A DNA stretch of 12,561 bases from positions 1 to 12,561 of the forward strand of contig JASHRR010001077.1 of the NCBI GenBank assembly GCA_030037185.1, read 5' to 3'. A program made the translations under genes and the position numbers. Positions 7,204 through 12,561 of this stretch are shown piece after piece; positions within the stretch are counted from its first letter, which is position 1, and each line of letters opens with the position of its first letter. This DNA is from Xanthobacteraceae bacterium (GTDB taxonomy: Bacteria; Pseudomonadota; Alphaproteobacteria; Rhizobiales; Xanthobacteraceae). Under the pieces are notes generated by a model. It had not been told where the DNA came from and made no database searches. It worked only from the letters and a program-made list of their open reading frames with translations.

Positions 7204-7967
7204 GCCGAAAGATCGCAGTCGAACAGCACCTCGCTGCCGAGCACATGCGTCAATGTGTGCGGCCGCAACGCTTCCTCGCAGCGCGCGATCGGCGCCAGAT
7301 CGAGGCTCGCGCGACCGCCGCCGAGGATGATCGGCGCTACCACCACGTGAAGACGATCGAGGCAGCGCGCTTCGAGGAAACGAGCGACCGTCGCTGGGCC
7401 GCCTTCAACAAGGATGCGCTGCAAGCCGCGCGCCGCAAGGCTGCGGAGAATATCGCGAGGGTCGAAACGACCTTGCGCAGACGGCAGCGCGATGCGCTCG
7501 ATTCCGGCCGGCGGTTGCACGGCCGCGCTTTTGGCGGTGATCACCAGGCGGCGCACGCCGTCCTCATGAAACGCGCGCGCCCCCGCCGGCAAGCGCCCAT
7601 TGGGGTCGATCACCACCCGCGCCGGATGCGGTCCGGCGACCCGTCGCACCGTCAACAAGGGATCATCGGCCAATGCGGTTCCGACGCCGACCACCACGGC
7701 ATCCATGAGAGCGCGCAACCGGTGAAGATGATCGAGCCCCTCGGCGCCGTTGATGTAGTGGGAGTGCCCGGTCGCGGTCGCAGCGCGCCCGTCAAGCGAC
7801 TGCCCGATCTGGCCAACCACCAGCAGATCATCGACCTGCCCGGCTCGCAGGGGCCCGAAGATCACGTCCCACCGCGACGCGCCGTGACGTCCGGCCCGGA
7901 TCGCCGCCATGGCATCGCGCCAGTGCGGATCGTCGGGTTGTCGGGGCACGGGATCGATCACACGCAT
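7164..7967 (-). CDS. RibD C-terminal (reductase) domain protein, no deaminase
   Basis: A 267-residue protein of the RibD_C family (dihydrofolate-reductase fold). In riboflavin synthesis this domain reduces the ribosyl side chain of a 6-ribosylaminopyrimidinone 5-phosphate to ribityl with NADPH. Diagnostic segments are QSLDGRAATATGHSHYING (56-74), HRLRALMDAVVVGVGTALAD (82-101) with DPLLTVR (102-108), VVIDPNGRLP (118-127), ILVEGGP (185-191) and VAPIILGGG (210-218). The zinc deaminase domain that forms the front half of bacterial RibD is missing. Instead there are about 45 residues of unrelated sequence. It could act before deamination, as archaeal and fungal reductases do, on the product of GTP cyclohydrolase II; this is inference. 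An in-frame TAG at 7994-7992 bounds the N-terminus, so ATG 7967 is the only ATG there. No Shine-Dalgarno is visible; a small hairpin occupies that place. It lies 122 bases after ugd on the same strand. Confidence 0.88.
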   Translation of the reverse strand: MRVIDPVPRQPDDPHWRDAMAAIRAGRHGASRWDVIFGPLRAGQVDDLLVVGQIGQSLDGRAATATGHSHYINGAEGLDHLHRLRALMDAVVVGVGTALADDPLLTVRRVAGPHPARVVIDPNGRLPAGARAFHEDGVRRLVITAKSAAVQPPAGIERIALPSAQGRFDPRDILRSLAARGLQRILVEGGPATVARFLEARCLDRLHVVVAPIILGGGRASLDLAPIARCEEALRPHTLTHVLGSEVLFDCDLSAQRRPVGVAKKSI

Positions 7968-7971
7968 GGGA

Positions 7972-7985
7972 CACTCGGGTGAGTG
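7972..7985 (-). other. Small hairpin immediately before the RibD-like start codon
   Basis: CACTC and GAGTG (five pairs) flank a four-base loop. On the mRNA the hairpin ends four bases before the ATG at 7967, where a ribosome binding site would be. It may simply be chance, or may hold down translation initiation. Confidence 0.25.
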
Positions 7986-8039
7986 CGAACTCTAGCAGAA
8001 ACGCGGCGCGGGCGCCCCAAGCCACTTTTTTTTGCGTCG

Positions 8040-8073
8040 GCTCCGCGGCGGTCGGTTGGGTCGGCGGCGGAGC
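8040..8073. repeat. Inverted repeat after ugd
   Basis: GCTCCGC (8040-8046) pairs with GCGGAGC (8067-8073), with a 20-base spacer, 17 bases past the ugd stop. The nearby run of eight T on the plus strand (8026-8033) is an A-run in the ugd transcript. This is therefore not a textbook intrinsic terminator for ugd, and no plus-strand gene ends here. It might still slow or end ugd transcription with Rho. Confidence 0.3.
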
Positions 8074-8089
8074 AGTGCCGGCGGTCGTC

Positions 8090-9400
8090 TCAGCGAACGC
8101 TGCCACCCCGGCCGACGCCGTAATACGCAAATCCGTCCAATTCCTCCGGGCGATACACGTTGCGCAAATCCACCAGCACGGCCCGCTTCATCCCGGCCTT
8201 GAGGCGTTCGAAGTCGAGGGCGCGGAATTGCTCCCATTCGGTGACGATGACGAGTGCGTCGGCGCCTTCGGCGCAGATATAGGGCCCCTCACAGAACTCG
8301 ATGCCGGCGAGCACCTGGCGGGCTTGCTCGATCCCGACAGGATCGTAGGCGCGCACCATCGCGCCCATATCCATGAGCGCGGTAATCAATGGGATCGAGG
8401 GCGCGTCGCGCATGTCGTCGGTATTGGGCTTGAAGGTAAGGCCGAGCACGGCGATTGTCTTGCCGCGCAGACTGCCGCCCAGCGCCGCCGCGATCTTGCG
8501 GAACATCCCGCGCTTGCGGGCTTCGTTAACGGCGACCACCGTCTCGACGATGCGCTGCGGCGCTTCGTAGTCCTGCCCGGTCTTGATCAAGGCCATCGTA
8601 TCCTTGGGAAAGCACGAGCCGCCATAGCCCGGTCCGGCGTGCAGGAACTTCGACCCGATGCGGTTGTCGAGCCCAATGCCGCGTGCCACTTGCTGGACGT
8701 CGGCGCCGACTTTTTCGCACAGCTCCGCAATTTCGTTGATGAAGGTGATCTTGGTGGCTAAAAATGCATTGGCGGCATATTTGATCAACTCGGCCGTACG
8801 GCGGCTGGTATAAAGAATCGGCGCCTGGTTGAGATAGAGCGGCCGGTAGAGTTCCGCCATCACCCTGCGCGCACGTTCGTCGTCGGTGCCGACGACGATG
8901 CGGTCGGGGTGCTTGAAATCGACAATCGCCGCGCCCTCGCGTAGGAATTCCGGGTTCGACACCACGGCGGCATCGGCATCGGGACGCATCTCCCGGATGA
9001 TGCGTTCGACCTCGTCACCGGTACCCACAGGCACGGTGGATTTTGTAATCACCACGGTGAACCCGGTGAGAGCGGCGGCAATCTCCACTGCCGCCGCGTG
9101 CACGTAGGACAGGTCAGCATGGCCGTCGCCGCGGCGCGAGGGCGTGCCAACCGCGATGAATACGGCGTCGGCCTCGGCGACCGGTTGGGCGAGATCGGTC
9201 GTGAAATCGAGCCGCTTCTCGCGCGTATTGCCTACGACGAGGCGGTCAAGGTCCGGCTCGAAAATGGGCATTTCGCCCTTGCCGAGCCGTGCAATCCTGT
9301 CCGCGTCCTTATCGACGCAGGTGACGTGGTGACCGAAATCCGCAAAGCAGGCGCCGGACACAAGGCCGACATATCCGGCACCGATCATGGCAACGCGCAT
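8090..9400 (-). CDS. ugd: UDP-glucose 6-dehydrogenase
   Basis: Cytoplasmic NAD-dependent enzyme that oxidises UDP-glucose in two steps to UDP-glucuronate, a precursor for exopolysaccharide, capsule and LPS sugars. At 436 residues it is the normal length for the family. It begins MRVAMIGAGYVGL with the dinucleotide motif GAGYVG (7-12), and D30 at the end of the second strand fits NAD. Further motifs are FIAVGTPS (81-88), TKSTVPVGTGDEV (119-131), SNPEFLREGAAIVDF (148-162), ELIKYAANAFLATKITFINE (204-223), the catalytic cysteine in PGYGGSCFPKD (C263), and LTFKPNTDDMRDAPS (321-335). The frame is open upstream to 9622, but the extra 74 residues have no family counterpart and the Rossmann start fixes ATG 9400. 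It is divergent from ribA and followed by the RibD-like gene. It may feed the surface-polysaccharide genes or the nearby GT4 enzyme. Confidence 0.95.
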   Translation of the reverse strand: MRVAMIGAGYVGLVSGACFADFGHHVTCVDKDADRIARLGKGEMPIFEPDLDRLVVGNTREKRLDFTTDLAQPVAEADAVFIAVGTPSRRGDGHADLSYVHAAAVEIAAALTGFTVVITKSTVPVGTGDEVERIIREMRPDADAAVVSNPEFLREGAAIVDFKHPDRIVVGTDDERARRVMAELYRPLYLNQAPILYTSRRTAELIKYAANAFLATKITFINEIAELCEKVGADVQQVARGIGLDNRIGSKFLHAGPGYGGSCFPKDTMALIKTGQDYEAPQRIVETVVAVNEARKRGMFRKIAAALGGSLRGKTIAVLGLTFKPNTDDMRDAPSIPLITALMDMGAMVRAYDPVGIEQARQVLAGIEFCEGPYICAEGADALVIVTEWEQFRALDFERLKAGMKRAVLVDLRNVYRPEELDGFAYYGVGRGGSVR

Positions 9401-9681
9401 TGCAACATCCCAGCTGTTGGCGGCTCGATCAGTCGCATCTGCCCCCACCTTCCTCGCGGCTTGCGGGCAAGGGACCGATGGCGCGGATGCAGGTGCGCTC
9501 TGCAGGCGCGAATGATCTGCCTGAAATTTGCCGCGGATTGATAGTCGGTTCCGGACTCGTTTGAAACTGGCAAGTGCGAAAAAATGGCATAGCTTTGCGA
9601 CGCGGGGAGGACTAAGAAACACACGGGAGGTCTCGTGGTTTTGCGCCAGCAGTCCTCGCGTTGCCAGCGTGGTGGGGCGAA
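9401..9681. promoter_or_regulatory. Divergent intergenic region between ugd and ribA
   Basis: These 281 bases separate two genes transcribed away from each other, so promoters for both should lie here. I found no convincing -35/-10 pair on either strand and no sequence recognisable as an FMN riboswitch. Reading frames that cross it are poor-quality extensions of ugd (minus) or out of frame with ribA (plus). Confidence 0.35.
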
Positions 9682-10911
9682 ATGCAATCGGAAAACACGC
9701 CAGGGGGGCTCGGCCCGTTCGGCACAGCCGACGATATCGCGGTGCAGCGCGGCATTGGGGAATTTCAGGCCGGCCGGCCCGTCGTCATTGCCGATGCCGA
9801 AGACAAGATCGTGGCATTGCCGGTGGACGGTCTGACCGAGACCACGTGGTGCGCGTTCAAGGCCCTGTGCGCGCCGGTGGTGCCGCGCCTTCTCGTCACC
9901 AAGCGGCGGGCGCGGGTGATTGGTCTAGAAGTTGCGGGGCCGGTGCTGATCGCCGTCGCAGCAGCCGATCCGCGCGACACAATTTGGTCTCTGGCGGTCG
10001 GATTGCACTGTGAACGTCGAAACGCGGCCGCGATGGCGGGGGCGGCCGGCAGGCGGGCGATTGATCTTGCCAAGCTGGCGCAGCGCTTTCCCGCCCTTCT
10101 GGTGGCCGATGCCAATGCGGTTGCGCCCGCCATCTTGGCGCAGATGATCAGCGTGCACGCGGACGCCTTGGCTCACGTCAACGACAAAATACTCGATACG
10201 TTGGAGATCGTCAGCGACGCGCGGATTCCGTTGCCGGACGGCGTCACTGCACGGTTCTGCGTATTCCGCGATGCGGTCGGATCGAGCCCGCTCGCCATCA
10301 TCCTCGGTGAACCCGACTTTTCCAAGCCGGTCAGTGTGCGCGTGCATTCGGCCTGCCTCACTGGCGATGTCTTCGGATCGCGGCGGTGCGACTGCGGGGC
10401 GCAGCTCAAGCTTGCAATGGCGCAACTGTCGGAAGCCGGCGGCGGCATTGTCCTCTACCTGGAGCAGGAGGGGCGCGGCCTTGGGCTTGCCAACAAGATG
10501 CGCGCCTACACGCTCCAGGACAACGGGCTCGACACTATGGATGCCAACATGATGCTCGGCTTCGACGACGACGAGCGCAATTACGGCGTCGCGGCGCGTA
10601 TGCTTAAGATGATCGGGGCAAACCGCGTTCAACTGTTGACAAACAATCCCGGCAAGCTCGACGCCTTGTTGGAAGGCGGCGTCGAGGTCTGCGCGCGCAT
10701 CGCGCTGCATACGGAAATCAATCCGGAAAACCGTCGCTACCTCGCCACCAAGGCTGCCCGGGCGGGCCATTTGCTGGATGACATGCTGGAGGCGGGCATC
10801 GAGCCTCAGCACGAGCGACAAGATCGCGGATCGGATACCGAACTAAGGGAACGCGCCGTGCGGCATGACAGCGTTGACGGTCGGTCCCCGCAACCGCAGC
10901 GGCGACATTGA
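9682..10911 (+). CDS. ribA: GTP cyclohydrolase II with degenerate RibB-like N-terminal half
   Basis: Hydrolyses GTP to formate, pyrophosphate and 2,5-diamino-6-ribosylamino-4(3H)-pyrimidinone 5-phosphate, the first committed step of riboflavin synthesis. From ATG 9682 it is 409 residues. The C-terminal GCH II domain (about 185-366) is intact: zinc cysteines C225, C236 and C238 in HSACLTGDVFGSRRCDCG; QEGRGLGLANKMRAY with the catalytic tyrosine (Y276); DDDERNY with D297 and the nucleophilic arginine R299; LLTNNPGK (318-325). The arginine that precedes QEGR in E. coli RibA is glutamate here (E261). Residues 20-180 look like a worn RibB (DHBP synthase) domain: FQAGRPVVIADAEDK aligns with the RibB start, but the acidic DDEDRENEGD metal site is gone, so RibB activity is unlikely. 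A poorly conserved tail (367-409) overlaps the facing deacetylase gene by 69 bases. A TTG start at 9661 is possible. It may be the housekeeping RibA or a pathway-specific copy. Confidence 0.9.
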   Translation: MQSENTPGGLGPFGTADDIAVQRGIGEFQAGRPVVIADAEDKIVALPVDGLTETTWCAFKALCAPVVPRLLVTKRRARVIGLEVAGPVLIAVAAADPRDTIWSLAVGLHCERRNAAAMAGAAGRRAIDLAKLAQRFPALLVADANAVAPAILAQMISVHADALAHVNDKILDTLEIVSDARIPLPDGVTARFCVFRDAVGSSPLAIILGEPDFSKPVSVRVHSACLTGDVFGSRRCDCGAQLKLAMAQLSEAGGGIVLYLEQEGRGLGLANKMRAYTLQDNGLDTMDANMMLGFDDDERNYGVAARMLKMIGANRVQLLTNNPGKLDALLEGGVEVCARIALHTEINPENRRYLATKAARAGHLLDDMLEAGIEPQHERQDRGSDTELRERAVRHDSVDGRSPQPQRRH

Positions 10912-12192
10912 CCCGCTGGTGACATCTTGCGTGGGCGAGGGATCAAGTTGAGGAATTTTGGGGCTGCGATCAGCGGTGGGAGGCGGGTTCTCTTCAGGCA
11001 GCGACTCCAGGAGGCGCTGAATGTCATCCACCGCCACCGCGCCCTTTGCGTCCACTGGCCCGCTCCATGACGTCGCACGATCGACCGGGTAGTCCAAGCT
11101 TTGCAGGCTCGGCGCCGGTAACTGGGGTCGCGCAGCCACGTTGGGCGCATCCGGTATCGCCTCAAGACCGCGCGGCCACGGGGAAATCTGCGGTCGATGA
11201 CCGCGAGCGAGCAGCGCGCGGCCCCGCCGAGCCGGACTGCGAATGAACGGAATTCCCTGAGGCAGTGAAAATGAATTGGATGTCACGTCAAAGCCGAAGC
11301 TTGCCGGGCTTGGCACCGGCAGCTCCGGCTCGGTTTCGATGAAAATCGGCGCCCGTGGCGAGAGGTGTGCGTGCATCACCCACTGCCTCGGATCGGTCGC
11401 GGTCTTGGGGCGGTCGGGGGTCGCCGGTACAACGTGGACGACCCGGTATCCGCGTCGCTTCAGCTCCCGCAGCAGATAGGGGAGGGCCTCTACGGTCTTA
11501 GCCTGGATGTCATGGAGCAGTAAAATCCCTTTGCGGTTGGCCTCGATTCGCTGCAAAGCCCGCCAATACACCTGCGCGGGGCCGATCCTGAGCCAATCGT
11601 CGGCGAGGAAATCAGCACTCCAAACCTGGAGGTTGAGGGAGGTCAGATAGCGCTCGACCGCGTCGGCACGCAATAGGCCGGGAACACGGAAGAACGGCGC
11701 CGGTCCGGTGCCGTCGCCGAGCGCGGCGGTGACTGCGGCGATGCCTTGGTTGATCTCAAATTCCGCCCGCTCCAGCGACATCCTGTGAAAGGTCAGCGGA
11801 TGGCTGTAGCTGTGAGTCCCGATGGTGTGGCCGGCATCGCGGATGCGGCGCACCGTCTCGGGAAAGTTGTGCGCCATTTTGCCGATCAGGAAGAAGGTCG
11901 CCTTCACGCATTCGTGTTCGAGAATGTCCAGCACTTGGGTCGAGCGGGGCGGCAAAGGACCGTCGTCGAAGGTGATCACGACCTCATGGTCTTCGAGCGG
12001 GAGGCTCTCGTGGTATTGCATGGAGCCGAGCCGCGGGTGCTCGGCGGGGTCGACCACAAGGGTCCGGCTGGTGCCGAGCGCGTCGGGATTACCCGGGCAT
12101 TCAGCTGCGGTCGCGAGCGTTGGTGCCAGAGATATCAACCCACAGAAAGCCCCGATGGCCAGCAACGCGTCACGCATCGTCCTTGTACGCAT
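10843..12192 (-). CDS. Secreted polysaccharide deacetylase (NodB/CE4 fold) with Pro-rich tail
   Basis: A 449-residue protein predicted to remove N- or O-acetyl groups from a cell-envelope or extracellular polysaccharide. It starts with an apparent Sec signal peptide (basic start, hydrophobic 8-28, cleavage near ATAA-EC). The NodB domain spans about 68-255 and shows all five CE4 motifs: VITFDDGP (72-79; D76 base, D77 metal), THSYSHP with metal histidines H127 and H131 (126-132), FFRVPG (167-172; R169), WSADFLADDW (191-200), and ILLLHD (223-228; H227). After residue 260 comes a long proline-rich, apparently disordered tail with no recognised domain. Start could be 12192 (AGG four bases before) or 12177 (AAGGA close before); both keep the signal peptide. 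The 3-prime end overlaps ribA on the opposite strand by 69 bases. A related gene lies 109 bases upstream on the same strand, suggesting a tandem duplication. Confidence 0.88.
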   Translation of the reverse strand: MRTRTMRDALLAIGAFCGLISLAPTLATAAECPGNPDALGTSRTLVVDPAEHPRLGSMQYHESLPLEDHEVVITFDDGPLPPRSTQVLDILEHECVKATFFLIGKMAHNFPETVRRIRDAGHTIGTHSYSHPLTFHRMSLERAEFEINQGIAAVTAALGDGTGPAPFFRVPGLLRADAVERYLTSLNLQVWSADFLADDWLRIGPAQVYWRALQRIEANRKGILLLHDIQAKTVEALPYLLRELKRRGYRVVHVVPATPDRPKTATDPRQWVMHAHLSPRAPIFIETEPELPVPSPASFGFDVTSNSFSLPQGIPFIRSPARRGRALLARGHRPQISPWPRGLEAIPDAPNVAARPQLPAPSLQSLDYPVDRATSWSGPVDAKGAVAVDDIQRLLESLPEENPPPTADRSPKIPQLDPSPTQDVTSGSMSPLRLRGPTVNAVMPHGAFP

Positions 12193-12205
12193 CTTACCTG
12201 TTATT

Positions 12206-12234
12206 CCCCCCGAAGGGGGGATTGCTACCCCCCC
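12206..12234 (-). promoter_or_regulatory. Competing G-run/C-run hairpins before the deacetylase gene
   Basis: Read on the minus strand, a run of seven G (12234-12228) is followed by seven bases, then CCCCCC (12220-12215), TTC, and GGGGGG (12211-12206). The C-run can pair with the G-run on either side, so two mutually exclusive hairpins are possible. The second has a C(UUCG)G tetraloop, which is exceptionally stable in RNA. The element ends 14 bases before the ATG at 12192. It could be an attenuator, a translation switch, a boundary between the two deacetylase genes, or just a local palindrome; no U-run follows for an intrinsic terminator. Confidence 0.4.
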
Positions 12235-12301
12235 GCCCTCCTGGACGCCGCACCAGCCGTTCGTCTTACTTTAACGCGGCCAACAAGAAATCGTTTGGAC
12301 A

Positions 12302-12561
12302 TTATTTCACAAGTCGCGTTTCCCAAGCCGCCGGCGCGACAACGTGGACGACCCTATAACCCTGCGTCTTCAGAAGACGCAAGAAAGCTGGCAACATCAC
12401 GGCGGTTTGCCGCTTTGTATCGTGGAACAGGACAATTCCGCCGTGGGCCGCTCGCAGCCGGTCGAGCACCTGGTCAAGCTCGCGGTTCGGCGACATCGGC
12501 CGCCAATCGCCGGCCCACAGATCGGCGCCGAATACCACGATATGTCGGGCTGCGAGGCGGT
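12302..12561 (-). CDS. Second polysaccharide deacetylase, C-terminal end (cut by right edge)
   Basis: The last 85 residues of a NodB-fold deacetylase; the rest lies beyond the window. The frame is open from the edge to a TAA at 12302. Visible are motif 4, HIVVFGADLWAGDW, and motif 5, GGIVLFHD, followed by LPAFLRLLKTQGYRVVHVV. These match the neighbouring deacetylase (WSADFLADDW, KGILLLHD, and LPYLLRELKRRGYRVVHVV). Unlike that gene, it ends about 15 residues after the domain, with no proline-rich tail. The catalytic Asp and His residues of motifs 1 and 2 cannot be checked here. It precedes the other deacetylase on the same strand with a 109-base gap containing the G/C-run hairpins. Confidence 0.85.
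   Translation of the reverse strand, partial: RLAARHIVVFGADLWAGDWRPMSPNRELDQVLDRLRAAHGGIVLFHDTKRQTAVMLPAFLRLLKTQGYRVVHVVAPAAWETRLVK

Noticed and set aside
7005..7982. A 325-codon plus-strand frame opposite the RibD-like gene
   Set aside because: Its product is Arg-rich without motifs, overlaps the end of the methyltransferase out of frame, and mirrors a well-supported RibD_C gene.
8023..8073. Intrinsic terminator for ugd from the inverted repeat and the T8 run
   Set aside because: In the direction of ugd transcription the run is A8, not U8, so the required hairpin followed by U-tract is not there.
7979..8761. A 260-codon plus-strand frame opposite ugd
   Set aside because: It is a shadow of the ugd coding sequence; ugd motifs are intact across this stretch.
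9401..9622. Upstream extension of Ugd by 74 residues
   Set aside because: Rossmann-fold Ugd proteins start directly at MRVAMIGAGYVGL; the extension has no family counterpart and reads like intergenic DNA.
9401..9681. FMN riboswitch upstream of ribA
   Set aside because: None of the conserved riboswitch blocks could be recognised in the 281 bases before the gene.
3763..10911. A toxoflavin-type (toxABCDE) gene cluster
   Set aside because: A GTP cyclohydrolase II, a RibD-related protein and a methyltransferase are shared themes. But the RibD piece here is the reductase rather than the deaminase, no ToxC- or ToxD-like protein is present, and the PTPS-like, MDR and glycosyltransferase genes do not belong to it.

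Overview
The window is a GC-rich stretch with the codon bias of a high-GC bacterium. Its best-recognised proteins (AMP nucleosidase, a short OpgH-type glucosyltransferase, UDP-glucose 6-dehydrogenase, GTP cyclohydrolase II with a RibB-like front half, NodB-type deacetylases) together suggest an alphaproteobacterium, probably of the Hyphomicrobiales/Rhizobiales (Bradyrhizobium, Rhodopseudomonas or Xanthobacter-like). That placement is inferred from protein character, not from a marker gene. No tRNA, rRNA, insertion sequence, CRISPR array or phage gene was seen.

Layout. 1-863 (minus): N-terminal 287 residues of AMP nucleosidase, running off the left edge. 864-1855: no intact gene; it holds the wreck of a PAS-domain signalling gene on the minus strand, split over all three frames. 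1856-3664 (minus): membrane glucosyltransferase of the OpgH/MdoH family. 3763-7203 (plus): four genes in a row, namely a zinc-less medium-chain dehydrogenase, a degenerate 6-pyruvoyl-tetrahydropterin-synthase-like protein, a GT4 glycosyltransferase and a class I SAM methyltransferase. The last three are tightly packed. 7164-7967 (minus): a RibD-type reductase domain without the deaminase, overlapping the methyltransferase tail to tail. 8090-9400 (minus): UDP-glucose 6-dehydrogenase. 9682-10911 (plus): GTP cyclohydrolase II with a degenerate RibB-like N-terminal half. 10843-12192 and 12302-12561 (minus): two tandem NodB-fold polysaccharide deacetylases, the second cut by the right edge.

How the genes may work together. 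Two themes are mixed. One is cell-surface carbohydrate: OpgH, Ugd and the two secreted deacetylases. The other is a possible GTP-derived small-molecule pathway. GTP cyclohydrolase II opens GTP to a diaminopyrimidine ribotide, and the RibD-type reductase could reduce its ribose to ribityl. A PTPS-like protein, an oxidoreductase, a methyltransferase and a glycosyltransferase lie within the same 7 kb, and Ugd could supply UDP-glucuronate. This set looks like a branch from early riboflavin/pterin metabolism to a methylated, glycosylated product. I know of no characterised pathway with this exact set. The substrate, product and even the unity of the cluster are inference; the individual family assignments are much firmer.
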